The notes below the pieces were generated by a model. It saw nothing but the letters and a program-made list of their open reading frames with translations. It did not search any database and was not told the origin of the DNA. Positions 5,890 to 13,290 of a DNA stretch of 14,690 nt are shown here, piece by piece. Source of the DNA: 66-474 sp036568625 (GTDB lineage Bacteria > Pseudomonadota > Gammaproteobacteria > Xanthomonadales > Rhodanobacteraceae); assembly GCA_036568625.1 (NCBI GenBank), contig DATCSF010000040.1, positions 1 through 14,690 on the forward strand, in the 5' to 3' direction. Position 1 is the stretch's first letter. Every line of letters begins with the position of its first letter. A program made the position numbers and the translations under genes.

Positions 5890-7980
5890 TCAGCCGCCGG
5901 CCAGCCGACGCGCATCGGTGACGTTGGGCAATGCGGCAAGCCGGGTCAACAGCGTGGAGAGTTCACCGTAATCGCGCACGCGCAAGGTGAAGTGCATGGC
6001 CACCTCGCCGAGATCGCTATGACTGCGGCTGTCGGAGGCCACGATGCGCGCGCCGCTGTTCGAGATCACGTTGGTCACGTCGCGTTGCAGGTCGCGGCGG
6101 TCGTAGCCGACCACCGCGATGGCGACCTCGTAGGCGCGGTCCGGAGCACTATGCCAGCGAACGTCGATCACCCGCGCAGGATCGCGCGCACGCAACCGGG
6201 CCAGCGCGGCGCAATCCGCGCGGTGCACGGTGACGCCGCGACCGCGCGTGACGTAGCCGGTGACATCGTCCCCGGGCAACGGCCGGCAGCAGCGTGCGAG
6301 CGTCGTCAGCAAATTGCCGACCCCCTCGACCGTCACAGTGCCGGGCTTGGTTACCTCCTCGGTGGTTGCACGCCGCGGCGATTTCACAGGCGCAGGCGAC
6401 CGCGCGGCCTGCGTTTCCAGCATCGCACGCGTCAATTGCGCGATGCCGACTTCGCCCAGCGACAAGGCGGTCAGCAAATCCTCGCGGTCCTTGCGACCCA
6501 GCCGCGCCGGCAGTTGTTCGAGCACATCGTCGGACACGCCCAGACGACGCACCTCGCGTTCCAGCAGCAGCTTGCCGGCCGCGAGATTGGCGGCGAGATC
6601 CACGCGCCGGAACCACGCGCGCAACTTGCCGCGCGCGCTGGCGGTGGCGAGATAGCCGAGCTGCGGCGACAGCCAATCGCGGCTCGGTGCGGGTTCGCGC
6701 GCGGTGAGGATTTCGATGCGGTCGCCGCTGGCGGGCTGGTACGTCAGCGGCACGATGCGACCGTTGACCTTGGCCCCGCGGCAGCGATGCCCGACCATGG
6801 TGTGCACGTGGTAGGCGAAGTCGAGCACGGTCGCGCCCGCCGGCAGGTCGATCACCTCGCCCTTCGGCGTCAGCAGGTACACGCGGTCCTCTGCGAGTTC
6901 CGCGCGCAATTCGGCCGCGAGCGCCGTCTCGTCCTCGCCTTCGGCACGCGTTTCCAGCAGCTTGCGCATCCACGCCACGCGCGCCTGGTAGGCGGCGTCG
7001 CCCGCGCCGCCTTCCTTGTAGCGCCAGTGCGCGGCCACACCGAGTTCGGCGCCGCGGTGCATCTCTTCGGTGCGAATCTGCACTTCCAGCGTCTTGCCGT
7101 CAGGACCGATCACCGCGGTGTGCAGCGAACGATAGTTGTTGCCCTTGGGCCGCGCGATGTAATCGTCGAATTCCTGCGGAATGATCGGCCACAGCGCGTG
7201 CACTACGCCCAGCACGGCATAGCAGTCGGCCACGGTGTGCGTAAGCACGCGCAATGCACGGATGTCGTACAGCTCGCCGAAGCCGATGCGCTTGCGCTGC
7301 ATTTTGCGCCAGATCGAATAGATGTGCTTGGCGCGCCCCTTGATGCTGGCTTCGATGCCCTGCGTACGCAGCGCGTCGCGCAAGGCATCCACGCAACGCT
7401 CTATCCACGCTTCGCGATCGGCGCGGCGCTCATCCAGCAACGCCGCGATGCGGCGGTAGGTACCGGGCTGCAGGTAGCGGAACGCCAAGTCTTCCAGTTC
7501 CCACTTCCACTGGCCGATGCCAAGGCGATTGGCCAGCGGCGCGTGGATGTCGCGGGCCAGTTGCGCCAATTCGCGGCGCTCCGCTTCCGGCAGCGATGTC
7601 GCCGCGCGCAGTTTCGCCAACTGGCGCGAAAGCAACAGATACACCACGCGCAAGTCCCGGATGATCGCCAACAGCAGCCGGCGCAAGCCCTCGCTGCCCG
7701 AACTGCCGTCGCGCGCCGCGTGCAGCGCCCACACGCGTTCGGCCTGCTGCTGGCCTTCCACCAGCCGGCGCAGGGATTCCGACGTCTGCCGCGATTCGGC
7801 GAGCCACGTCTCGGGGTGCACGCAGGCCACGGCGTACCAGCCGGCAGCGGCGCGCGTTTCGACATCGCAACCCAGATCCCGCAGCAGCGCATCGATATCC
7901 ACCCACAATGCGCGCTCAGCGTTGGGCAATGTCGCGACAGGCGCGGTGCGGCCGGAATCGGTGGTGGTCGATGGACTCAT
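5890..7980 (-). CDS. relA: RelA, (p)ppGpp synthetase (monofunctional)
   Basis: 696 residues, slightly shorter than E. coli RelA (744). The N-terminal pseudo-hydrolase region lacks the HDxxED metal site, so no ppGpp hydrolase activity is expected. The synthetase domain runs over about 205-325: KGRAKHIYSIWRKMQRK (214-230), EFDDYIARPKGNNYRSLH (270-287) and LEVQIRT plus AELGVAAHWRYKE. Glu270-Phe-Asp-Asp273 is the acidic ExDD motif that marks synthetase-only RelA, against RxKD in SpoT-type enzymes. Downstream come the TGS domain (about 366-426), a helical part, the conserved-cysteine/zinc-finger motif CCRPLPGD (564-571) with His586 and Cys590, and an ACT domain (about 617-693) for ribosome binding. 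It makes pppGpp/ppGpp from ATP and GTP/GDP on stalled ribosomes. The ATG at 7980 has no clear Shine-Dalgarno sequence; a GC hairpin occupies that place. Confidence 0.96.
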   Translation of the reverse strand: MSPSTTTDSGRTAPVATLPNAERALWVDIDALLRDLGCDVETRAAAGWYAVACVHPETWLAESRQTSESLRRLVEGQQQAERVWALHAARDGSSGSEGLRRLLLAIIRDLRVVYLLLSRQLAKLRAATSLPEAERRELAQLARDIHAPLANRLGIGQWKWELEDLAFRYLQPGTYRRIAALLDERRADREAWIERCVDALRDALRTQGIEASIKGRAKHIYSIWRKMQRKRIGFGELYDIRALRVLTHTVADCYAVLGVVHALWPIIPQEFDDYIARPKGNNYRSLHTAVIGPDGKTLEVQIRTEEMHRGAELGVAAHWRYKEGGAGDAAYQARVAWMRKLLETRAEGEDETALAAELRAELAEDRVYLLTPKGEVIDLPAGATVLDFAYHVHTMVGHRCRGAKVNGRIVPLTYQPASGDRIEILTAREPAPSRDWLSPQLGYLATASARGKLRAWFRRVDLAANLAAGKLLLEREVRRLGVSDDVLEQLPARLGRKDREDLLTALSLGEVGIAQLTRAMLETQAARSPAPVKSPRRATTEEVTKPGTVTVEGVGNLLTTLARCCRPLPGDDVTGYVTRGRGVTVHRADCAALARLRARDPARVIDVRWHSAPDRAYEVAIAVVGYDRRDLQRDVTNVISNSGARIVASDSRSHSDLGEVAMHFTLRVRDYGELSTLLTRLAALPNVTDARRLAGG

Positions 7981-7987
7981 TGTCGAA

Positions 7988-8003
7988 GGCGCCTCGCGGC
8001 GCC
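7988..8003 (-). promoter_or_regulatory. GC hairpin at the relA ribosome-binding position
   Basis: GGCGCC-GCGA-GGCGCC on the minus strand, a perfect 6-bp stem with a four-base GCGA (GNRA) loop, ending seven bases before the relA ATG. It takes the place where a Shine-Dalgarno sequence would be, and the only purine-rich run (GCGAGG) is partly inside it. It could lower translation initiation of relA. Whether it folds on the mRNA depends on the transcription start, which I cannot fix. Confidence 0.35.
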
Positions 8004-8042
8004 GAAAGGGAAAGGCCGACGAAAGACGGTGAGTGTATTAAA

Positions 8043-8052
8043 TGGATATCCA
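8043..8052. promoter_or_regulatory. 10-bp palindrome in the relA / secreted-protein divergent gap
   Basis: TGGATATCCA, a perfect dyad in the only AT-rich part of the 117-base divergent intergenic region (7981-8097). It could be an operator shared by both genes; a 10-mer can easily arise by chance. Confidence 0.2.
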
Positions 8053-8080
8053 AAACCCCCGTGCGGCCTGCATGGGGCAC

Positions 8081-8089
8081 TGCTATCAT
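8081..8089 (+). promoter_or_regulatory. Extended -10 promoter next to ATG 8098
   Basis: TG-C-TATCAT: a TGn extension and a hexamer (8084-8089) matching the -10 consensus at five of six positions. It ends eight bases before ATG 8098, so the transcript would begin at or within one or two bases of the start codon (leaderless). No good -35 is visible 17 bases upstream. Confidence 0.5.
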
Positions 8090-8097
8090 CGCCGCCC

Positions 8098-8562
8098 ATG
8101 CGCACCCGACTAATGTTGCCGGCCACCCTGGCCCTGCTGATCACTGCCCTGCCTGTCATGGCCCAACAATTTTCCTCGCTCGAGGAGCGCATGTCGGCAG
8201 CCGACTTCAAAGCCGCGGGCCTCGACAAGCTCACGCCACAGGAATTGCAGTCCCTCGACAACTGGCTGCGCACGCACGAGCAGACCAAGATGGTTTCCGC
8301 GAGCGGCCAGCCGGTGTTCTACCCGGACAACCAGCCGCGCGACAAGTTCGACACGCATCTGGTCGGACACTTCAGCGGCTGGGCCGGCCAAACGACATTC
8401 ACCCTGGACAACGGCCAAGTCTGGAAACAGGCCGAGTCCGGTGCGTATTCGTGCCCCGACATCGACAACCCCGAGGTCACGATCAAGCCGATGGTCCTGG
8501 GCAGTTGGCTGATGTACGTGCAGGGCTGCAACCAGAGCGTGCGCGTCGAACGCGTGAAGTAA
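8098..8562 (+). CDS. Secreted protein of unknown function
   Basis: 154 residues; I do not recognise a named family. Residues 1-22 are a signal peptide (Arg-rich start, hydrophobic core, cleavage after PVMA before QQ). A helical part follows (LEERMSAADFKAAGLDKLTPQELQSLDNWLRTH, about 28-60), with an LTPQELQSLDNWL segment typical of small exported proteins. The second half is beta-rich: HFSGWAGQTTFTLDNGQVWKQ (91-111) and IKPMVLGSWLMYVQGCNQSVRVERV (129-153). Cys119 and Cys144 are the only cysteines in the mature part and could form a disulfide in the periplasm. It is divergent from relA and probably has a leaderless mRNA. The long open frame upstream on this strand is antisense to relA and not part of the gene. 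Confidence 0.8.
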   Translation: MRTRLMLPATLALLITALPVMAQQFSSLEERMSAADFKAAGLDKLTPQELQSLDNWLRTHEQTKMVSASGQPVFYPDNQPRDKFDTHLVGHFSGWAGQTTFTLDNGQVWKQAESGAYSCPDIDNPEVTIKPMVLGSWLMYVQGCNQSVRVERVK

Positions 8563-8599
8563 TTCCAGCGCCGACCTCACGCCGTCGAACTGTCTTTTC

Positions 8600-8617
8600 G
8601 ATGCCATCACGGGCATC
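8600..8617. repeat. Inverted repeat between the secreted protein and the DUF3301 gene
   Basis: GATGCC-ATCACG-GGCATC, a perfect 6-bp stem with a six-base loop, 37 bases after the stop at 8562. No T-tract follows on the plus strand. It may be a weak 3'-end hairpin. Confidence 0.3.
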
Positions 8618-8659
8618 ATGATCCTGTCGCGGTCGCACCGGCCGCGCGAGGATCAGGAC

Positions 8660-9085
8660 ATGCAGGAAATCTGGCTGCCGCTGCTGGTTTTCGTTCTGCT
8701 GGGCGGTTCGTGGTACCACGTATTGCGGTTGCGCGAACGCGCGACGACCCACGCGCGCCGCTTGTGCGAACGACACGGGTTGCAGTTGCTCGACGACAGC
8801 GTGGCATTGCATCGCCTGCGCGCGAATTGGCGGCGCGGCGCGTTGCGCGTCGTGCGCGAATACCGTTTCGACACCAGCCGCGGCGGCGATGATCGCCGGA
8901 CCGCCAGCATCACCCTGCTGGGCGATCGCATCGCGAGCGCCAGCGTGCCCGGGCACGACGGTTTCGAGCAGGGCGCGCCTGCACCTGCCGGCCGCGGCTT
9001 GCGCGGCATTTCACCGACGCCGGCAGACGTCGCGGTCGGCGACAACGTCATTTCGATCACGCGGGCGCGGAAGACATTGCACTGA
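8660..9085 (+). CDS. DUF3301 family membrane protein
   Basis: 141 residues from ATG 8660, chosen over ATG 8618 because AGGA lies seven bases before it and the family starts directly with the membrane helix. Residues 4-20 (IWLPLLVFVLLGGSWYH) form one transmembrane segment. The rest follows the DUF3301 pattern: LRERATTHARRLCERHGLQLLDDSVALHRLR, then the arginine-rich VVREYRFDTSRGGDDRR and the ITLLGDRIASASVP strand. The C-terminal 40 residues are longer and more variable than the core. Function unknown; it is probably an inner-membrane protein with its domain in the cytoplasm. It lies 97 bases after the secreted-protein gene. Confidence 0.8.
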   Translation: MQEIWLPLLVFVLLGGSWYHVLRLRERATTHARRLCERHGLQLLDDSVALHRLRANWRRGALRVVREYRFDTSRGGDDRRTASITLLGDRIASASVPGHDGFEQGAPAPAGRGLRGISPTPADVAVGDNVISITRARKTLH

Positions 9086-9096
9086 CGGGTCCGCGA

Positions 9097-9130
9097 CGCG
9101 CCCTTCGGCGCGAATGACGTCCCTATTTTT
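9097..9130 (+). terminator. Candidate terminator after the DUF3301 gene
   Basis: CGCGCC-CTTC-GGCGCG (9097-9112), a perfect 6-bp stem with a tetraloop, 11 bases after the stop. A run of T (9126-9131) follows 13 bases later rather than directly, so this is a plausible but imperfect intrinsic terminator. Confidence 0.4.
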
Positions 9131-9139
9131 TCGCGAACA

Positions 9140-9183
9140 GAAAAGCGGATTCCGGATCGCACCCGCTGCGCGGGATGCCGGAA
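9140..9183 (-). terminator. Candidate terminator for sspA-sspB
   Basis: On the minus strand a two-part stem: outer TTCCGG/CCGGAA (9178-9183 with 9150-9155) and inner CCCGC-GCA-GCGGG (9162-9174). It is followed by TCCGCTTTTCTG, a partial U-tract. It is placed about 90 bases after the sspB stop, in the 186-base gap between convergent genes. The rest of that gap shows nothing else I can support. Confidence 0.45.
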
Positions 9184-9271
9184 GCGACGAGCTTGTTGGA
9201 TTCGGGCGTTCGCCGGGATGTTGGTCGAAAGAAGCTGCGCGACAGTGCGCCACGCGCGCCACACAACGTCG

Positions 9272-9760
9272 TCACTTCACCACGTGCAGACTGGGTTTGC
9301 CCTTGGGCCTCGGCGTGTCGGGCTTGTCGTCGTCGGCCGTCGAGCCGGTTTCGCCATCGTTGGAACCCGACGCGTCCTGCGCCGGCGTGGGCACGACCTG
9401 GAGCGAGGGTGTGGACGGCTTGGCGGACGGCGCGGTCGGCTCCTTGCCCGCAGCATCTTCGGACAACAGCATGCCTTGTCCATTTTCGCGTGCGTAGATC
9501 GCCTGCACCGCCGCGACCGGCACGCTGACGGTGTGGCTGACGCCGCCGAAACGCGCCGTGAAGGTGATCGCATCATTGCCGATTTCGAGCCGCGCGACCG
9601 CCCGCGGCGCGAGGTTCAGCACCACCCGGCCGTCGCTGACCGCCTGCGGCGGCACCTGCACACCGGGCTTGGCGGCATCCACCACGATGTAGGGCGTGAG
9701 GCCATTGTCGCAGATCCACTCGTGCACCGCCCGCAACAGATAGGGGCGGTTGGAGGTCAT
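9272..9760 (-). CDS. sspB: SspB, ClpXP protease specificity-enhancing factor
   Basis: 162 residues from ATG 9760. The start of the family is exact (MTSNRPYLLRAVHEWICDNGLTPYIVVDA), with the SspB beta-sandwich domain to about residue 105 (NLAPRAVARLEIGNDAITFTARFGG, then VPVAAVQAIYARENGQGM). A disordered Pro/Ser/Asp linker follows, and the C-terminal KGKPSLHVVK corresponds to the ClpX-binding tail (RPALRVVK in E. coli). SspB tethers ssrA-tagged and other substrates to ClpXP. A GTG at 9781 overlaps the sspA stop and would add seven residues; the ATG is preferred because the family begins there, although neither has a good Shine-Dalgarno sequence. Confidence 0.93.
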   Translation of the reverse strand: MTSNRPYLLRAVHEWICDNGLTPYIVVDAAKPGVQVPPQAVSDGRVVLNLAPRAVARLEIGNDAITFTARFGGVSHTVSVPVAAVQAIYARENGQGMLLSEDAAGKEPTAPSAKPSTPSLQVVPTPAQDASGSNDGETGSTADDDKPDTPRPKGKPSLHVVK

Positions 9761-9777
9761 GGCGGGCGTTTGTTCGG

Positions 9778-10404
9778 TCACAGCTCGCCCAACATGCGCT
9801 CTTCGGCGGTGAGGCTGCGCGCAAAGCCCTGGCTACGGAACAGGCGCTCGCCGTAATCGACGATGGGCTTGGCCTCCTTGGGCAGCGACACGCCCAGCGA
9901 AGGCAGGCGCCACACCACCGGCGCGACCAGGCAATCGGCGAGGCTGATTTCGGGATTCAGGAAGAACTTCGCAGCCTTGAACAGCGGCAGCGCGGCCATC
10001 AGGTGGTCGCACAGGCGCTTGCGCGCAGCCTCGGCGGCGCGACCGCCGGCGCGGATGTTGGCGACTTCCGGCACCCAGTCGCGTTCAATGCGCACGCAGG
10101 CCAGACGCAGGCGTGCCCGCGACAGCGGATCGACCGGCATCAGCGGCGGGTGCGGATAGCGCTCGTCGATGTATTCGCACACCACGTCGGGCTCGTACAG
10201 CACCATGTCGCGATCCTGCAGGGTCGGGGTGTCGCCGTAGGGGTTGATCGACAGCAACTCCTCATGCGGCTTTCCGGGCGACACTTCGACGCGATCGTAG
10301 ACCACGCCCTTGGCGGCAAGCACCAGCCGCACCCGGTGCGACTGGATGTCGTCGGGCGCCGTGAACAGGGTCAACACGGTGCGGGTGTGTGCGGTTTGGA
10401 TCAT
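9778..10404 (-). CDS. sspA: SspA, stringent starvation protein A
   Basis: 208 residues with a glutathione-S-transferase-like fold. The thioredoxin-like half includes LTLFTAPDDIQSHRVRLVLAAKG and NPYGDTPTL (54-62); the helical half starts after PHPPLMP (84-90). That PHPP segment is the conserved surface pocket of SspA, which binds RNA polymerase holoenzyme. It lacks the usual GST catalytic features and is a transcription factor active in stationary phase and stress, not a transferase. It lies 70 bases after petC and is followed directly by sspB, the common petABC-sspAB arrangement. ATG 10404 is chosen because it places the PHPP pocket at the usual residue numbers; ATG 10419 (AAGG upstream) is the alternative. 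Confidence 0.93.
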   Translation of the reverse strand: MIQTAHTRTVLTLFTAPDDIQSHRVRLVLAAKGVVYDRVEVSPGKPHEELLSINPYGDTPTLQDRDMVLYEPDVVCEYIDERYPHPPLMPVDPLSRARLRLACVRIERDWVPEVANIRAGGRAAEAARKRLCDHLMAALPLFKAAKFFLNPEISLADCLVAPVVWRLPSLGVSLPKEAKPIVDYGERLFRSQGFARSLTAEERMLGEL

Positions 10405-10442
10405 GCCAGTGCCCCCCATGGGCCTTGCGGGTCCGGTTGCGT

Positions 10443-10469
10443 GGGCATCACTGCGCGGCCGGGGTGCCC
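10443..10469 (-). promoter_or_regulatory. Inverted repeat between petC and sspA
   Basis: GGGCACC pairs with GATGCCC on the minus strand (10463-10469 with 10443-10449; one G-T pair, 13-base loop). It lies in the 70-base gap after the petC stop and could mark partial termination or RNA processing that separates bc1 from ssp expression. No U-tract follows. Confidence 0.25.
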
Positions 10470-10474
10470 GCCAG

Positions 10475-11245
10475 TCAATGCACGTCCTTCCAGTATTCTT
10501 TTTTGAGCACGAGGGCGAACAGGGTGAAAAGTACCAGATAAATCACCACCCACGCACCGATACGGCTGCGCACCAGTTCGTCCGGCGTGGATACATAGGC
10601 CAGGAACGCGGTGAGGTCGCGCACGGCCCCGTCGTACTGTGCCGGCGTCATGCTGCCGGGATGCGCGAGCTTCAATTCCTTCACGGTCGCGGGCTGGCCG
10701 TTCCCGGGCGGATCCATCACCGCCACCTGTTCACCCTGCAACTGCCACAGCGGGAACGGCATCGCGACGTTCGGGAACACGGTGTTGTTCCAGCCGCTGG
10801 GCGTGGAGGGGTCGAGGTAGAACGACTTCAGATACGCCGACACCCAGTCGGCGCCCTTGGCGCTGACTTCCAGCGACAGGTCGGGCGGAGCCTTGCCGCC
10901 CAACCATTTCTCGGCCTCGGCCTCGGGCATCGTCGAAACGATCGGCTCGCCGAATTTGGCGCCGGTGAAGTTGAGGTTCTCCATCACCTGTTTTTCGGTG
11001 AGGCCCAACCCGTCCGCCATTTGCGAGTAGCGCATGTACTTCAGCGAATGGCAACCCACGCAATAATTCATGAACAGGCGCGCCCCGCGTTGCAAGGACG
11101 CCTGGTCGTGCACGTCGACGTTGGCCTTGGGGTAGCCGCCGCCCTCTTCCGCCAGCGCGGCCGGCGAAGCCAGCAACGCCACGGCCAGCGTGAGCAGCAG
11201 GGCAGCGAAGGTGCGCATGGCGGCGCGAGGAGTCTTGTCAGTCAT
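10475..11245 (-). CDS. petC: Cytochrome c1 of the bc1 complex
   Basis: 256 residues. A signal peptide ends at ALA/EE (after residue 32). Haem c attaches at CVGCH (Cys62, Cys65, His66); Met162 in NVAMPFPLW is the likely axial ligand. A C-terminal membrane anchor (about 229-246, GAWVVIYLVLFTLFALVL) is followed by KKEYWKDVH. The protein passes electrons from the Rieske centre to a soluble cytochrome c. Its start overlaps the petB end by eight bases and is preceded by AAAGGG, which supports 11245 over Met10 (11218), whose upstream sequence lacks a ribosome site. The product is translated as a separate protein, not fused to cytochrome b. Confidence 0.95.
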   Translation of the reverse strand: MTDKTPRAAMRTFAALLLTLAVALLASPAALAEEGGGYPKANVDVHDQASLQRGARLFMNYCVGCHSLKYMRYSQMADGLGLTEKQVMENLNFTGAKFGEPIVSTMPEAEAEKWLGGKAPPDLSLEVSAKGADWVSAYLKSFYLDPSTPSGWNNTVFPNVAMPFPLWQLQGEQVAVMDPPGNGQPATVKELKLAHPGSMTPAQYDGAVRDLTAFLAYVSTPDELVRSRIGAWVVIYLVLFTLFALVLKKEYWKDVH

Positions 11246-12506
11246 GCGTGCTCACCCTTTCCGGAACCGGCTTGGTTTTCTCCAATCCGAAGAACGTATA
11301 GACCCACAGGAACGCGAAGAACCCGAAGTACAGGACCACCAGGGTCCGGCCGAACAGGTTCTCGATGGTGGTGATGTCGGCATTCGGGCCGAAGATCGAC
11401 ACGATCCAGCCCGGCGTCAGGTCGGCGCCGATAGCGGCCAGCAGGATGAACACGATCGCGAAGATCGCCAGTGCCACCTTGTAGCCGACGCCGCGATAGC
11501 GGATCGACTTGACCTTGCCGCGATCCAGCCACGGCACCAGGAACAGCACGATGATCGACAGCGCCAGCGCGATCACGCCCCAGCCCTTGCTGGGAATCAT
11601 GCGCAGGATCGCGTAGAACGGCGAGAAGTACCACACCGGCTTGATGGTGGCGGGGGTCACCAGGTCGTTGGCCGGGATCGAGTTGTCGTGTTCGAGGAAG
11701 AACCCGCCCACGGTCGGCTCGAAGAAGATGATGATCGCGCAGATGATCAGGAACACCCCTACGCCGACCAGATCCTTCACCGTGTAATACGGGTGGAAGG
11801 GAATGCCGTCCAGCGGGTGGCCGTCGGAACCCTTGTGCTTCTTGATCTCGACGCCGTCGGGGTTGTTCGAACCGACTTCGTGCAGCGCCCCGATGTGCAG
11901 CACCACCAGCAGCAGCAGCACCAGCGGCAGCGCGATCACGTGCAGCGCGAAGAAGCGGTTCAGGGTGGGATCGGACGGCACGAAGCTGCCCATGATCCAG
12001 TCCACCAGCTGCGAGCCGATCACCGGCACCGCGCTGAACAGGGTGATGATCACCTTGGCGCCCCAGAACGACATGTTGCCCCATGGCAGCACGTAGCCCA
12101 TGAAGGCCTCGGCCATCAGCGCCAGGAAAATCAGCATGCCCAGCAGCCACACCAGTTCACGCGGCTTCTTGAACGAACCGTACATCAGGCCGCGGAACAT
12201 GTGCAGGTACACCACGATGAAGAACATCGAGGCGCCGGTTTCGTGCATGTAGCGCACCAGCCAGCCCCAATGCACGTCGCGCATGATGTACTGCACCGAA
12301 TCGAACGCGCCGGCCGCGGTGGGCGTGTAGAACATCGTCAGGAAAATGCCCGTGACGATCTGGTTCACCAGCACCAGCAGCGCCAGCGAACCGAAGTAGT
12401 ACATGACGTTGAAGTTCTTGGGCGCGTAGTACTCCGTCATGTGCTTCTTGTAGACCGCGCCCAGACCTGGCGTGCGCTCGTTGAACCATTGCGTGAACGC
12501 GCCCAT
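11238..12506 (-). CDS. petB: Cytochrome b of the bc1 complex
   Basis: 422 residues with about eight transmembrane helices. Haem ligands are the His pairs 88/102 in the second helix and 189/204 in the fourth; the spacing is 14 and 15. The Qo-site motif is PVWY (290-293) instead of PEWY, a known variant in beta- and gammaproteobacteria. The conserved GSNNPDG loop (212-218) and RFFALH are present. It oxidises quinol at the Qo site and reduces quinone at the Qi site in the inner membrane. The start overlaps the petA stop as TAATG, with a strong AAAGGAG seven bases before the ATG, so translation is coupled to petA. Confidence 0.97.
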   Translation of the reverse strand: MGAFTQWFNERTPGLGAVYKKHMTEYYAPKNFNVMYYFGSLALLVLVNQIVTGIFLTMFYTPTAAGAFDSVQYIMRDVHWGWLVRYMHETGASMFFIVVYLHMFRGLMYGSFKKPRELVWLLGMLIFLALMAEAFMGYVLPWGNMSFWGAKVIITLFSAVPVIGSQLVDWIMGSFVPSDPTLNRFFALHVIALPLVLLLLVVLHIGALHEVGSNNPDGVEIKKHKGSDGHPLDGIPFHPYYTVKDLVGVGVFLIICAIIIFFEPTVGGFFLEHDNSIPANDLVTPATIKPVWYFSPFYAILRMIPSKGWGVIALALSIIVLFLVPWLDRGKVKSIRYRGVGYKVALAIFAIVFILLAAIGADLTPGWIVSIFGPNADITTIENLFGRTLVVLYFGFFAFLWVYTFFGLEKTKPVPERVSTHD

Positions 12507-13102
12507 TACGCGGCTCCTTTCGGATCGACGCCGATCTGGATGTGGGTGTCATCGACGAAGTTGTACGGCGGCACCACCATGTTCAGCGGCGCCGGCACGC
12601 CGTCATACACGCGTGCAGCGATGTCGTAGCGCGAGTGGTGGCACGGGCAGTAGAAGCCGCCCTTCCAGTTCGGGTCGAACGGTTCGGGCTTCACTTCACC
12701 CTTGTAGTCGGGCACGCAACCCAGATGGGTGCAGATGCCGATCAGCACCATCCATTCGGGCTTGATCGAACGCGTCGCGTTCTGGCAATACTTCGGCTGC
12801 TGCGATTCCATGGATCCCGGATCGCGCAGGCGCGGGTCCTGCTTCGGCAGCCATTCCAGTTGTTCGGGCGTACGGTTGACCACGAACACCGGCTGGCTGC
12901 GCCAGCCGTAACGCACCATCTGGCCCTTCTCGATCTTGCCGATCGCGATGGTCACCGGGGCACCGGCCGATTCGGCGCGCGCGCTGGGCAACCAGGTTTC
13001 GACGAACGGGATTGCCGTGATGGCCAGACCGGCACCGCCGATCACGGCCGTGGACGCAGTCAGGAACCTGCGTCGCCCCTTGTTGATGCTTTCGTCAGCC
13101 AT
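12506..13102 (-). CDS. petA: Rieske iron-sulfur subunit of the bc1 complex
   Basis: 198 residues from ATG 13102, preceded by GGAGAAG. The N-terminus carries a Tat-type signal-anchor: GRRRFLTAS (9-17) followed by the helix AVIGGAGLAITAIPFV. The [2Fe-2S] site is CTHLGC (124-129) and CPCHHS (152-157): Cys124, His126, Cys152 and His155 bind the cluster, while Cys129 and Cys154 form the stabilising disulfide. The usual Gly after CPCH is His156 here. The head domain shuttles electrons from quinol to cytochrome c1. It is the first gene of petABC. A longer open frame to 13261 includes the promoter region and is not used. Confidence 0.96.
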   Translation of the reverse strand: MADESINKGRRRFLTASTAVIGGAGLAITAIPFVETWLPSARAESAGAPVTIAIGKIEKGQMVRYGWRSQPVFVVNRTPEQLEWLPKQDPRLRDPGSMESQQPKYCQNATRSIKPEWMVLIGICTHLGCVPDYKGEVKPEPFDPNWKGGFYCPCHHSRYDIAARVYDGVPAPLNMVVPPYNFVDDTHIQIGVDPKGAA

Positions 13103-13232
13103 CAGCTTCTCCGCGCTGCTTGTGATCACGGCCGGTGAACTGCACCGTGGTTGATGGTCGGATCCGCGCGACGCGGGCACACGGCCTGACACGGCCGCCG
13201 TCCCGTCGTCCATCGGGCCCCAAAATCGTGTT

Positions 13233-13261
13233 AGTTTAGCGTTCGCCTCGTGAGCGCACAA
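13233..13261 (-). promoter_or_regulatory. Candidate sigma-70 promoter for petABC-sspAB
   Basis: On the minus strand TTGTGC (13256-13261), a 17-base spacer, then TAAACT (13233-13238). The -35 matches at three of six positions and the -10 at four of six, with optimal spacing. It gives a leader of about 120 bases before the petA ATG. It lies in the 188-base gap between petA and the divergent protease gene; I see no convincing promoter for the latter. Confidence 0.5.
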
Positions 13262-13290
13262 TCCGATGGCGCTCGACGAGACCTCCGTCC

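Noticed and set aside
5779..8562. Very long plus-strand open frame (927 codons) antisense to relA
   Set aside because: It mirrors relA codons, is Arg/Gln/His/Ala rich without recognisable domains, and only its last 155 codons (the secreted protein) are a real gene.
11190..12629. 479-codon plus-strand frame antisense to petB
   Set aside because: Its His/Gln/Arg-rich composition mirrors cytochrome b codons on the other strand.
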